DNA of 64,000 bases from Monodelphis domestica. Taxonomy: Eukaryota; Chordata; Mammalia; Didelphimorphia; Didelphidae. Positions 21,906 to 33,950 of the stretch are shown one piece after another. The stretch covers positions 57,489,788 through 57,553,787 of the forward strand of contig NC_077232.1 of assembly GCF_027887165.1 (NCBI RefSeq). The letters are read 5' to 3'. A model generated the notes under the pieces. The model was not told the origin of the DNA. It searched no databases and saw only the letters and a program-made list of their open reading frames with translations. The translations under genes were made by a program, and so were the position numbers. The first letter of the stretch is position 1. Every line of letters begins with the position of its first letter.

Positions 21906-22834
21906 ATAACTATCGACACTAACAAATAATGCAAAGAAATAGGTCAATGTTTACATAGCTTATAGGGTGTGATAAAGGTCTCGTCTATGTTCTGGAAGGG
22001 AAAGGAAAAGACAGTTTTCAGCTAGATTCTCTCACTGACAGCTGCAACAGCTGGTTTCTCCAAAACACTGAAATGAGAGTCCAACAATTCATCTCTCCTC
22101 AGAGAGATAAGTTAATTGAGTTTACCTCAGGATTAAAGTCTCACAGTTTCCCTCCGGACCTCTTCTCAGCATGTTTTCACAGAAAGCCTTCACAACAAAG
22201 TGCCTTAGCCACATAATGACAAAGTCCCTCAAAGATGACAGTTAATTATCCAAATCTCTGGCAGACTCTTGTCCAAAGACCTGTCAGTCTCCTTAGGAAT
22301 AACGATTCTCTCAGTGTTTCCCATAGACTCCTCTTAAAAAGAAGGTTAACTATCAGTCTCCAAGTTCCTTGACCTGGCAAGAATATCCACAGTTCCAGTG
22401 AGAGGAGCTATTTAAGCTGGGGATATAATGGCGACTTCCAGATGATATCAAGGTTTCTATATGCATTCAAATTAATCTATATCTTCTATAGCTACATTAA
22501 CAGTAGTGGTCGGTGAGCAATAATTAGTGGTTTTGTAATACAGAAAAAGTTACATAAAATGTTTCCACAAATCCACTCTAGAAAAATGCAGGAAAAGACC
22601 CTGGAAGTCAAGACAGGAAAAGCCTTAGGACACCACAATGCTTCTACTGAGAAGCATAGCTTCTTCTTGCCATTGAGGGGCAGAGGGTCTCAGTAGAGTA
22701 GACCTGGGCCAAGAAGGATATCATCTGAGGTAAAGCGACCACTGACAGTTTCCTATTTTAATGATTCTTGCTAATTGTTATGCCTAACTAACTTTTATCT
22801 ACTAAGGAATGCAAATACCACCAAAGGATCAAAG

Positions 22835-22990
22835 AATCAGAAGTGACATCGTCAAATCCATCATTTTACAGATGAAGAAACTGAGAATCTTCTATGTAGA
22901 GGGTAAATGATTTACCCAGAGCATACCTAGAATCTAAATCAAGATTTGAACTCAGAACTTTAGGCCCAGTACCCTCCCTATTTACTAAGC
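22835..22990 (-). mobile_element. MIR/THER-like SINE fragment
   Basis: 'cagatgaagaaactgagaat', 'tgatttacccagagcatacc', 'gatttgaactcagaacttta' in antisense order. Confidence 0.65.
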
Positions 22991-24374
22991 ATCCTCTTAA
23001 TTGTAGTGCCCTAATAAAAGGTCCTAATTGCCCTAGTTGTAGCTCTGATGAGAACTGATGTTTAAACATCAAGTGATTCAACAGTTCCCAGGAATTAATG
23101 GAAGCAGATTGGACATTTTAGAAAGATTATCCACAAGGCTGGAAACAAACTTTTTCTCCTCCTAATGCGACCTTCAGTTGCTAAGAAGATTAAATTATAT
23201 ATAATATGCCATTATTTAAACTCTCCAGTTAATCCAGGTTTTGTATTTTCTTAACTATATAGCTTTAACTGAATCTTTTCTTGGTCTCCAGACATACTTT
23301 CCATTCTATGGGGCCAAAAAGGAGTCAAGATCTTACAGGGCAAAGTCAGGATATAAAAAGTTCATAAGGCAGAGCTTGGAATCCCAACCTTTAAGTTTAA
23401 CTCCATTTAGATTACAGCCTCCTACAATAATAGCATCAATAAACTCTAAATCCTTTTCCAGGGTGTTAGCCAAGAGAAACACCATGTGTACTCGAAGGGG
23501 ATTAGAAATTCAGTCAAGAAATTAGTCAGTCTTTGCCATGGATCTACCCATGCCCCACTTCTGATGCATTTAACAATAATCTAGCTTTAGGAGCTCCAAG
23601 AAGGTGGATCCTATGGGTTAGGTACTCTGGCTCACGTGGTGTAATATTAAACAAGGCAGATTTTAAATAGGGCTTCTTCATAGAAATCTGTGAAGGCAGG
23701 GTCAAGTATCTACAGCTGCTAGTGGCTGAGTTCCACACAGTACATCTGAAAAGGGACAAGCACTTAGGGGTAAGTTCAGCTGCTGGGTATGCTACAGACT
23801 GTCAAAATACTGGCAGCATAACTGACCAAGGGGTTGAGAAATGTTAGCATACTGACAAATGGCTCTCTGGTCCTCTTGTTTAAAGGCCACCCCAAGATAT
23901 CCCTCTCTGTATCATCTCAGATATTTTTGGAAACTTCTCCAACCAAGGGGCACCTACGTCATGATTTCTGTAACGGTAAAGGGGTACAGAACAGAGTTCA
24001 GGATAACACTCATTAGGAAAAATGAAATTTTATAATAATAAATTATTATATTTATATTATATATTTATAGATAATTTTATAATAATAAATTATTAAATAA
24101 ATAATAAAATGTTTTATTATTGACAAGATAGAGTTGCCTTATTGAAACAGAAACAAAAAATTTGGCCCAATCATGGTATAAGGCTGGTAGCTATTTTGAG
24201 CCTAAACCTTTGAGCTGGTGTTTGTGTGACTAATTACCTTTACTCCTTGGGTGATAAGTGTCAATTATATAAGTTGTTGAGAAATTCGGGAGTTTTGTGC
24301 CAACAACTATGAGGTGGGTTTTACATGGCCCTCAGTGGATTTTGTAATCCTTTTATAGTCATAGAATTAGAATT

Positions 24375-24670
24375 GGCAACTCATTGGCACAATAGGTTGT
24401 GAGAGTGCTAGATCTGCAGTCTGGAAGACCTGAGTCCAAATTCTACATCAAACACTTGCTAAGCTATGTTTTATGGGCAAGTCTCTTGCAAATCACTTTG
24501 ATTCAAGGCAAGTTACTTAACTTCCCTTGGCCTCAATTTCTTTATCTATAAAATTGGGATAATAATAGCACCTGCTTCACAGCACTGTTGGAAAAGATCA
24601 ATTGAGATAATATGGGAAGTGCTTTGCAAATCTCAAAGCATTATCTAAGTGCTAGTTGTCATTAGTATTA
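24375..24670 (+). mobile_element. MIR-like SINE
   Basis: Sense copy: 'gtctggaagacctgagtcca', 'ggcctcaatttctttatcta', 'cacagcactgttggaaaaga', 'gtgctttgcaaatctcaaag'. Confidence 0.8.
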
Positions 24671-24880
24671 TCAAAGTATTTGAAGAGATCTCAGAAGTCA
24701 ATAAACCCAAAGGAGTTCTCTCCATCTCCTATAATGCCATACTAAAAAGGATCAAGCCCCAAGCTAAAAGCATCATACTTGTCTTCACTGCTACAGGCAC
24801 AGTAAAACTGTAAAACACTTCACAATTTGTAAACTGCTTTATAAAAATTATCTTATGTGAGCTACATGTGAATCTTTTGA

Positions 24881-25709
24881 GGAGAGAGAGAGAAGGTGGA
24901 GGGAGGGAAGAAGGAAGGTAGGAAGAAAGGAAGGAAGGAAGGAAGGAAGGAAGGAAGGAAGGAAGGAAGGAAGGAAGGAAGGAAGGAAGGAAGGAAGGAA
25001 GGAAGGAAGGAAGGAAGGAAGGAAGGAAGGAAGGAAGGAAGGAAGGAAGGAAGGGAGGAAGGGAGGAAGGAAGGGAGGGAGGAAGGAAGGAAGGAAGGAA
25101 GGAAGGAAGGAAGGAAGGAAGGAAGGAAGGAAGGAAGGAAGGAAGGAAGGAAGGAAGGAAGGAAGGAAGGAAGGAAGGAAGGAAGGAAGGAAGGAAGGAA
25201 AGAAGGAAGGGAGAGATGGAGGGAGGGATGGAGGGAGGAAGGAAGGAAGGAAGGAAGGAAGGAAGGAAGGAAGGAAGGAAGGAAGGAAGGAAAGAAGGAA
25301 GGAAGTAAAGAAGGAAGGAAGGAAGGGAGGGACGGAGGGAGGGATGGAGGGAGGAAGGAAGGAAGGAAGGAAGGAAGGAAGGAAGGAAGGAAGGAAGGAA
25401 GGAAGGAAGGAAGGAAGGAAAGAAGGAAGGGAGAGATGGAGGGAGGGATGGAGGGAGGAAGGAAGGAAGGAAGGAAGGAAGGAAGGAAGGAAGGAAGGAA
25501 GGAAGGAAGGAAGGAAGGAAAGAAGGAAGGAAGGAAGGGAGGGATGGAGGGAGGGATGGAGGGAGGAAGGAAGGAAGGAAGGAAGGAAGGAAGGAAGGAA
25601 GGAAGGAAGGAAGGAAGGAAGGAAGGAAGGAAGGAAGGAAGGAAGGAGGGAGGGAGGGACAAAATAAAGAAGGAAGGAAAGAAGGGAAGGAGGAAAGGAG
25701 GGAGGAACA
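24881..25709 (+). repeat. Long GGAA tetranucleotide satellite with higher-order structure
   Basis: About 830 bp of nearly pure purine on the + strand. GGAA runs are broken four times by a spacer of the type ggga(g/t)ggagggagggatgg, with its GGG at about 25209, 25325, 25429 and 25537, i.e. 116, 104 and 108 bp apart. The long open frames across it (Lys/Glu/Gly on +, Ser/Phe/Leu/Pro on -) are composition artefacts. Confidence 0.97.
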
Positions 25710-25919
25710 AGGTCAAGAAAAACAATATATTTCCCATATATGATAATTTATGCTTCAAGCTACACCTATAGTCCATCACTTCTTTTCTGAGTGTAGGAAT
25801 ATATAAATTTCACCTTGTCCTCTGAAGTCACATTTAGCTACTTCACTATTCAGAGTTCTGATATATTTCAATGTTGTTTTCTATTTCTTTTATATATACT
25901 TATATATATATGTCCTGAT

Positions 25920-26045
25920 TGTCTCTCCTGGTTGACCATAAGCTCCTTAAAAGCAGGGTTGGTTTCATTTATCTCTATATATTAACACCAAACACAATGC
26001 TTGGCCCATAATAGGTGCTTAAGAAATGATTATTGATTGGTTGAT
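25920..26045 (+). mobile_element. L2-type 3' tail
   Basis: 'gaccataagctccttaaaag', 'ccaaacacaatgcttggccc', 'ataataggtgcttaagaaat' is the L2 3' end in sense. Confidence 0.65.
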
Positions 26046-26104
26046 TAACTCCTCAGTATGGTCATCATGAACACCGAGGCCAAAATCATCACTTGGTCCC
26101 CAAC

Positions 26105-26350
26105 ATAACAATAATAATAATAACAATAACAATAATATCGACATGGTACTTTAAGGTTTGCAAAATGTTTTACATATTTTTTTCATTTTATTCTCAAAAC
26201 AACCCTATGGAGTAGATACTACTATCATTTCCATTTTACAGATAAGGAAACTGAGGCAGATAAGGACATAAATAATAAGTATATGAGGCAGGAGTTAACC
26301 TTTAATCTTCCTTAGATCAAGTCTAACACTCTATTCACTGTGTACCTAGC
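26105..26350 (-). mobile_element. MIR/THER-like SINE with AAT-repeat flank
   Basis: An (AATAAC/AAT)n run leads into an antisense MIR-like copy: 'ggtttgcaaaatgttttaca', 'ttacagataaggaaactgag', 'caagtctaacactctattca'. Confidence 0.75.
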
Positions 26351-26374
26351 AGGAGAGGTGATATCTTTTTGCTG

Positions 26375-26552
26375 TAGTTCTTAACTTGGTGGCCTGTGAA
26401 TTTTAAAAAAATCATAACTGTATTTGATCTAAATTGGTTTTCTTTGCAATTGATGGTATTTTATTTTATGCATTTAAAAACATTAATCTGGAGAGGAGTC
26501 TATAGGCTTGACCAGAGTGAACAACAAAAACAAAAAGGTAAAGAACCCCTGT
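26375..26552 (+). mobile_element. hAT-like DNA transposon relic (family 1)
   Basis: 'gtagttcttaacttggtggc' at the start and 'ggtaaagaacccctg' at the end form imperfect inverted termini; the interior has 'atgcatttaaaaacattaat' and 'gtctataggcttgaccagag'. Confidence 0.55.
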
Positions 26553-26726
26553 CTTATTGTGAGAAGTCCCTGTGCCCTCAGAAAGTCCAGTCTATGGACA
26601 ATCAAATTCCATTCAATAATCAGTTATTAAGAACCTATTATGGACAAGGCACTTCATTAAGCCATAGACAATCCTTAAAACTTTCCTGGCTTGGTAGGAC
26701 CTGAAAGGACTTGTGCTTTAAATCAG

Positions 26727-26942
26727 AGATGTCAAACAAATGGCTCATGGGCTGTATGTGGTCCACAACACTCCTAAGCACGGCCCAAACCAATTAAAAT
26801 GTAATTAGGAAATATTTAACAAAATAAATAAAAATTCAATGAAACATTCATATTACCTTTTATAACTGAGTCACTGTTCAGTCCTCGGGGATCCTTATTA
26901 CCAATTAGTGGCCCTCATCTCTATTTGAGTTCAAATTTAAGG
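26727..26942 (+). mobile_element. hAT-like DNA transposon relic (family 2)
   Basis: Starts 'cagagatgtcaaacaaatgg', interior 'aattaaaatgtaattaggaa' and 'gggatccttattaccaatta', end 'tatttgagttcaaa', an imperfect inverse of the start. A second copy lies at about 43317-43608. Confidence 0.55.
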
Positions 26943-27286
26943 AACTGAAACTTGCAAGAATTAAAGATCACCCCTATGTCTTAGCAAGGAATCAGAGGAC
27001 CTTAAGGAAGTTTATATATGTGTGTGCATATACACATGTACATACATGCATGGATAGTACTAATACACACATACATGTAATATACACATATATGTTTATA
27101 TACTGTAAATAAATCAGTGGCTGAAGAAGACATTGTCTAGTCTATGGTATGCAGCTGGAGACAAAGCAAGACAAAGAAGACAAAGAATAAGAATTTATTT
27201 TTTATTTTATTGTTTTTTATTATTTTTATAATTATATATTTATATTTTACTCTATATTTATTTATAATTATATGTTATAAATTATC

Positions 27287-27480
27287 ATTTATTAAGCACT
27301 TACAATTTGTCTGGTACTCTGTTAAGAACTGAGCACATAAATAGAAGCAAGAAAAAAGACAGTCCCTCCCCTCAAGGAGCTTGCATTATATGTAGAGACA
27401 GGCAACACACCAAGGGAACCCAAAAAGTCCTGAGGTGAGGACTTAGAGAGGAGAACATATAAGAGTGAGAGGGCAGGTGA
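27287..27480 (-). mobile_element. L2-type 3' end (antisense)
   Basis: 'ttaagcacttacaatttgtc', 'cctcccctcaaggagcttgc' match the other antisense L2 ends. The 280 bp before it are AT-rich. Confidence 0.55.
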
Positions 27481-28089
27481 AGCTTGGTAGCAAAGTTCTG
27501 AGAGTCAGATGCTAAGTCAGAAGGAAAATGAGGCCTGGCTGGCCTGGGCCCTTCCCTAAAATGGAAGCTCTAAGAGGAACTCACCAATGGAAGAAGGAAG
27601 CTACAAGGATGAAGGGATATTCTAAGGCAAGATGGCCTCAGTGCCTAAAGCACTGAGGGAACATCCAGAGTTGTGTGGAATAGATAACCCGCAAGGGCCA
27701 TCCATTCATGACTATGTCTTAGAGGACAGCTATGACAAAGAAACAATGAGCTGGACTTAGAATTGAACAGAAGGAACAGAGGGTATGTTAAGAAATTACG
27801 TAGTTCTTTTGGTGACTCTAGACTTGTCCCTGAAACAAAAGCCCAAAATTAATATAGTTTTAATATTAAAGTTGAATTGATGCTTTAAAAAAGTATGGTT
27901 GTTCATTTGCAACATTTTATTTTACCTTAACATAAACATTCTTAATTTCTGGGAAGAGTCCTTATGATGGCAAGATTTCAGAATCTTGGAGGAGGAATGT
28001 TGACAATGTATGTTTTATGTAGAGATACATTCTCATAAATTTATACAGTCAATGGACCTACATTATGCATCACAATCATCTTAACCAAT

Positions 28090-28540
28090 GCTCTGTAAGT
28101 AACAGAGAGACTCATCCTGGAAGCTCTCTTTGCAGATGACTGTGCTCTCATGGCCCACCAAGAAAATCATCTCCAAACCATTGTGGACAGGTTCTCCACC
28201 ACAACAAAACTGTTTGGTCTGACGATCAGCCTCAGCAAAACAGAGGTGCTGTTCCAACCTGCACCAGGGAGGCCAACTAACCAGCTGTGCATTACAATCG
28301 ACAGCTTTCTAACGTCAACACTTTCAAGTATCTGGGCAGCACCATCGCCAACGACGGGTCCCTAGACCACGAGATTAATGCCAGGATCCAAAAGGCCAGC
28401 CAGGTACTCGGGTGGCTGCGCTGCCAAGTCCTCCAACACAGAGGTGTAAGCACTGCGATGAAGCTCAAAGTGTACAACACAGTGGTCCTCAGCTCGCTCC
28501 GGTACCCTGCGAGACATGGACACTGTATCGGAACAATTGA
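28090..28540 (+). mobile_element. Non-LTR reverse-transcriptase relic, GC-rich
   Basis: From about 28117 the frame reads LEALFADDCALMAHQENHL, with the RT catalytic FADD, then LFGLTISLSKTEVLFQPAPG. After a frameshift at about 28290-28310 a second frame reads NTFKYLGSTIANDGSLDHEI and MKLKVYNTVVLSSLRY. A second frameshift near 28505 leads to CETWTLYR. These are consecutive blocks of a LINE RT C-terminal half. The fragment starts and stops abruptly with no 3' UTR or A-tail. It belongs to a different group from the RTE relic at 9790, but the clade is uncertain. Confidence 0.8.
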
Positions 28541-29414
28541 TTCTCAGTGATATTATTGAGTTATGATTCTGCAAATTTCCAAGCTTAAGAAAATGAAAAT
28601 GACCCCTTCTCTAGTGTTTGGCAAGAAATGTCTGTATAAATCAAATATTTACTAAAACATTTTATAAGAAGAAACTATTCTATTGAGTCCAATTAAATAA
28701 TTATTCCATGGTATAAGAATATTTACAGTTTCAGTTTATGAAAGTGATTGTCATCCTCTGGATTCTTATTATTTAGTTGTACAAATGTCTTTGATTTACA
28801 ATTCCTTTCTGTGTATTATTTTGTAACCAATATCTCCTCTGCATTTGGTCCATGGAGGTTGGAGTCTAAAACTTTGTATCTAAGGAATACTGTTCTGCTC
28901 CCTGTTTAATGCAATCTTTTGGCGCAATTGTTTTGTCAGATTCATTCTATCATTATAGCAAGATATTGACTTTTTAGAAGTTCTTTCCTGTGCTTCTATC
29001 ATGCTGTGTGCCTCCTTAATTGTCAGGAATCAGAACACTTTCATTCTTTTTCTTTCCTATTGGCCTAGAAATTGGTAAGAAGGTATATTTTTCTATCATC
29101 TCTGTCCCCTTGCCAATACCCCTAAAATGACATAATCAGGACTAGGTGATATTAAGGTGTTCTGATATTTATGGGTCTTTGATGAGGGTATTCCATCCAA
29201 TCATTCAGACTACAGTTTATCTGTACCTGGTGGAGGCTTTTGATATTAGCGTGGCACATAGGCCATTCTCCTATGCAAAGTGATGGAAGAAAAAATGACT
29301 TGGGGGTGGGGGGAGAAGCTTGACAAGAGACTTGCCTAAGCCCAGTCATCTGGAAAGTACTTAAGAACAAAATTGTAAAGAGGAGAAAAGATAAAAAAAT
29401 GGGAAAGTTAACAA

Positions 29415-29640
29415 CAACAATAATATTTACCATTTATATGGTGTTTTATGGTTTACAAAATGCTTTAATATATAAATATAATATAAATGTTTCATTTATA
29501 TAAACATAAATATTCAAAGAAACTTAGGCAAATAGACTTGCCCAGAGTCATGTAACTAGTAAGTATCTGAGGTTATATTTGGACTCAAGTCTTCATGGTT
29601 CAACATCCAATGCTCAATCCACTGTATCACTCAGATATGA
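29415..29640 (-). mobile_element. MIR/THER-like SINE
   Basis: Antisense: 'ataatatttaccatttatat', 'gcccagagtcatgtaactag', 'ggactcaagtcttcatggtt', 'ccaatgctcaatccactgta'. Confidence 0.75.
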
Positions 29641-30353
29641 AGATTTTGATAAGAAATTTGTTCTGCCAACAAGGACCCACCACATTCACATGTTGATGTC
29701 ACAGTATCAGAAAAGCTCCTGGAATGTGTGGAAATGGCACTGTAGAAGTAAAATATGAGCTCTCATAGATTATTAAGTGGAACCATATATAAGGCATAGC
29801 TAAAACTCATGAAGCCTCCACATTTAAAAGCTACTATTTATTTAAAAAAATAGCTTATTGCTAATATATATGACATAAAAAATGCTAACATTTTAATGCC
29901 TGGACAAGATTAAGTCTATTTACATGGACTTACTATTGTTTGAACTTTTGTCATTTGGAATTTTTTTAACTTCATCATAGAAGTTCTTGAAGCTATATGA
30001 TATTGTTATGATCTAGTATTACAAATTGAATAGTTGACTTGTATTTCCTTTCCATTCACTAAACATTCTATTTTTACTTTGTATCTTTAATTCGAGTCAC
30101 ATGGTATGAGGTAATGCCCAGAACTTTCTAGAAGTATCTCCTCAAGAGTATGTAAGACCCAGATTTCATGTGTCAAACTAGGATATTTGGTTGATAGAGA
30201 AGGATCTTTTACTGGGCCACCAAACATCTGTCTGATATAAGTAATAAAAATATTGTTTGTAATAGATCTAGTCACTAAACAGCGCTGAGTTATTTGGCTT
30301 ATTTTCTTCAGCAGTTCTAAAGAAAACAAAGGTGGGAAATACATATGGAGCAG

Positions 30354-30387
30354 TATGTGTGTGTGTATGTGTGTGTGTGTGTGTGTG

Positions 30388-30475
<88 letters not shown>

Positions 30476-30517
30476 CAGAGAGACAGAGAGAGACAGAAAG
30501 AGACAGAGAGAGACAGT
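30354..30517 (+). repeat. (TG)n(GA)n compound microsatellite
   Basis: TG repeats (30354-30389) run directly into pure GA (to about 30466), then GACA/GA-mixed repeats to 30517. Confidence 0.97.
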
Positions 30518-31129
30518 CTAGGCAGGAAAGGATACAATTTTGAGGGAATTGAGATTTTAGTTCTCAGGGTTTCTGGAGGAAGGCAAGATACCAGTGCAAA
30601 GGAAAAGGTGTTTTGGAGGGTTAATATAAAATATTAATCCTTGGCAAAAACCCTACCTCAGTGTCTCATTGGATTTTGGATGGATCCATGTAGGCTATTT
30701 TTGGACTGGAGGTGCTTTATCCACTGAACCACCTAGCTGCCTTGATTATCATTATTATGGCCATTTCTTGGAACATTTTAACTAATTTAAAACAATAAAA
30801 CAGATCTGCCATTTCTATCAAAACCTATTCATCATTGATGACACTGCTGTCACCCCTTTGGAATCTTGGTAAAATAGGGAAGTGAAAATTGAACTTGAGA
30901 AAGTCAAGAAAGGAGGAAGAATTGGACTTGACAAAATATACATGGGAGAAATCTACGTTCACAGTAAAACAAGTTTAAGGATTCCTAGGCAGTTTTTGGG
31001 GGGAAAGCATAGGAAATATACTAGTGTACACGTGCCTGGAAAAATTGGTAAGAGAGGGAGACAACAAGTGGACAACCTGAATGTAATGCCGCAGTTCAGG
31101 AAAATGTCTCCACATACAACTCACTACCC

Positions 31130-31410
31130 ATCTCTCCAACTCCTTCTTTTTCACTGTCCATACCTGTCCTCCCTTTCCTCGTGTTTGGAATGCTTTCCCT
31201 CCTTACCTCTGCCTTCTGACTTCCCTTGCAGCTCAACTCAATTCTCCCTATCTTAAGTCTTCCCTTCCCTTCCCATTGCTAATGCCTTCCCTCTGAAAGG
31301 ATGCTCCATTTCCACTGTAAATATCGTTTATGTTGCACGTTGTCTGACCCACTCATTGTATCCCAAGCACTCAGCACAGTGTCTGGCACAGAGTCAGGGT
31401 TTAATATTCA
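31130..31410 (+). mobile_element. L2-type LINE 3' end
   Basis: 'gtttggaatgctttccctcc', 'gcagctcaactcaattctcc', 'gtatcccaagcactcagcac', 'agtgtctggcacagagtcag' in sense order. Confidence 0.65.
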
Positions 31411-31424
31411 ATATGTCTTCACCT

Positions 31425-31570
31425 GGTTTGGAATCAGTGTTCTACCAGTGCCTTATTGTATGATCTTGGGTAGCTTACTTCACTAGTCTGAGCCTCAGGT
31501 CTTTTCTGCCAAATGAAAGGGTTAGGATTGATAATTATTGTCCCTTTCACCTCTAAAAAGCCTATGCTTT
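31425..31570 (+). mobile_element. MIR-like SINE fragment
   Basis: 'tatgatcttgggtagcttac', 'gtctgagcctcaggtctttt', 'tcccttt-cacctctaaaa' arrangement typical of MIR. Confidence 0.55.
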
Positions 31571-32324
31571 TGTGGCTCAGGATTAGCATCAGCCTAGGAG
31601 TAGCACAATGGCCTCTGGGTCTCCTTGGTCCTAGTAGAGGAGAGGGGAATCCTCACTTTGGAGCCTAATGAATCAATTGCTTTTAGCTGAGGCAGACAGA
31701 GGGGAGTCCTAGAGTAGGAAGATCAAGTATCATGAATTTATACAGAATCAGGAGAGACCAAGAGACCATTCTGGTCAAGGCAAAGGGACAGATGAGAGTC
31801 CAATGTAGGATTATCAAAGACCTGTGCTAAAAGGCTGCCATTGATTTAACAAGGCTTAAGGGAAATTGACAGAAAAGTTGGACTCGGGCATAGGCAAATG
31901 GGTAAAATATAGCCAAGAAGCAAGACTGAAGTTAAATGCGGACTTAGAGGGATTTTAAGAAACTAAATCTGTTTCAGTGATAAGGCATAGGCTTAACACC
32001 ATGCTTTCCTTAATCGTAGAATCATAGCACTGAATTACAATTACAAACAGGAATTACCTTCTATAACATCCTGAACAAATGCTCCTCCAATCATTATGCA
32101 AAGGCTCCTAGCGACAGAAAATTCATTACCAATCCTATTTTTATTAATCACAATTGCTAAATAGTGTTTCTTTATTTTGAAGCTAAATGTACTTGTCTGC
32201 AATTTCCAGTACTGCTCTGTATATTTGGTAGACAGTGAATGCCTTTGCTACTTCCCATCTAAGGTAGTTTCCAGAATCTCTGGACTAAACTTGGTTGTTT
32301 TGAAGCATGTATATACATAGTTAG

Positions 32325-32555
32325 AGGCAGCTAGGTGGATAAGGTCTAGATAGGAAGACAGATAGCTCAATGGACAGAATACTGACCCTGTAGTCAGAAA
32401 GACACAAATTAAAATTTGACCTCCGACACTTACTAGCTGGGTTACCCTAGGTAAGTCATTTAAGCTCTCTTTGCTTTAAAGAACATCAAACCACTCCAGT
32501 ATCTTTGCCACGAGACCCCATAATGAGGTCCCAAAGATCATTAAAACAACATAGT
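32325..32555 (+). mobile_element. SINE family B, diverged
   Basis: 'gaggcagctaggtggataag', 'ctgtagtcagaaagacacaa', 'accactccagtatctttgcc'. The RTE-type tail is degraded. Confidence 0.75.
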
Positions 32556-32914
32556 TCATTCCTACATTTTGTCACTGGGATCATTTCTCATTCTATAAAG
32601 CATGGTGGCTCATCATATCAATGACTGGAGATTACATCATAAACCCCCTTTCCCTGTCAGTTATTACTGATGAGATGTTTTACAATGATGACTGATACAA
32701 TAATTCAAGTTAGGCTCACCACATTAGAGATCAGTGAGGATGTGATTAATCTAAATTCAGGCACAGATGAAATTAACAAGAGTCCAGCAATAGAACATGA
32801 GAATGTCTCCTTGGTAACAATATTAGAGAGTAGGCGAGGCTTCAACTGGTTGGTGTAAAAGGGACAACTGTACTTTGATGTGATAGAAAATATATGCAAG
32901 AGATAGGGCATAAG

Positions 32915-33118
32915 GGGACAGTTAGGTAGCTCACTGACTAGGTCTAGTCTACCAGGTCTAGAGATCCTGAGTTCAAATCTGGCCTCAGACACTTCCTAGT
33001 TGTGTGACCCTGGGCAAGCCACATAACCCCCACTGTCTAACCTTTACTACTCTTTTGCCTTGAAACCTATGCAAAGTATTGATTCTAATGTGGAAGGTAA
33101 GGGCTTTAAATTTTTTTA
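32915..33118 (+). mobile_element. SINE family A
   Basis: 'ggggacagttaggtagctca', 'caaatctggcctcagacact', 'gtgtgaccctgggcaagcca', tail 'gtggaaggtaagggcttt'. Confidence 0.9.
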
Positions 33119-33189
33119 AAGAGATAGGGAACACATAAGTCAAATACTCTAGAGCCAATTAAATGCCAAGTCTTGTCAATTCCACCTCC

Positions 33190-33450
33190 ATGATGGCTCT
33201 TGTGTTTATCTCTTCTCCACTCACGTAAAAACTATTTTAGTTCAGAACATTTTACCTGCTCTATTCAGATCATCTCCTAAAGTGCCTCCTTGATTCCAGC
33301 ATCCCTTCTCTCTAATCTATGACACAAATGTCAAAAGAAACTTCTTAAATCACAACTTGGGGCACATTTTTTCCTCTGCTCATAAATCTCCATTGGCTCT
33401 CTATTTCTCCTAGGATAAATTGCAAACTCCTCAACTTGTCATATTAAAGC
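33190..33450 (+). mobile_element. L2-type LINE fragment
   Basis: 'ttttcctctgctcataaatc' and 'tccattggctctctatttct' match the L2 RT block encoding the PLLK.L.WLPIS-like region; preceded by diverged L2 sequence. Confidence 0.6.
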
Positions 33451-33824
33451 CACGGGCCAAACAAATATAGAATATAAACTTATTTTTAAAATATGAAAGA
33501 AATGCATGGTGCAAGATTTATAAGTAGAATCATCTCATAAAATAATGAAAATTAATTTTGGGGAAAACAAATTTAAATAAACTTGGTGAGATACCAAAGT
33601 AAGCAAAGTTATCCTGAACATATATAAGGATGAAGTTGGAAATAGGACAATTGACAGACAAAAAAATGGAATAGATCTATAAATGTTCCTAAAGCCATAT
33701 GTATATACCACATTTGAACTCTTACATCTCAGTGCCAGTTATGCTTCTAGCAGAAGTGGAAAAGCAATGCACACACAAATGGGAAAAGTTACTAAACCAT
33801 ACCTTTTAATGAGAAGAGTTGAAA

Positions 33825-33950
33825 GGAAAAAAAGAGAAGAGAAAAAGAAAGAAGGGAGAGAGGAGGGCAAGTCAAGGAATGTAATGGGAGAGGAGAAGAA
33901 GGGAGAGGAGAGAAGAAAGGAGAGGAGAGGAGAAGAGAGGAAAGATGGCA
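33825..33950 (+). repeat. GA-rich imperfect purine tract
   Basis: About 125 bp of gagaag/gggagagg-type purine sequence with few pyrimidines. Confidence 0.85.

Noticed and set aside
22000..22600. Possible LTR (a gctatttaagctgg TATA-like motif near 22410)
   Set aside because: No paired poly(A) signal, termini or target repeats were found; left as unassigned.
24862..25779. Open frames of about 300 residues on both strands
   Set aside because: They arise from the GGAA satellite (Lys/Glu/Gly on +, Ser/Phe/Leu/Pro on -). No start context, exon structure or conserved domain.
27144..27332. Phe/Ile-rich open frame resembling a membrane protein
   Set aside because: It is caused by an AT-rich stretch flanking an L2 end; no other support.
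30268..30637. Arg/Glu- and Ser/Leu-rich open frames, also at 34732-35211 and 51512-52117
   Set aside because: They are GA/TG microsatellites read in six frames.
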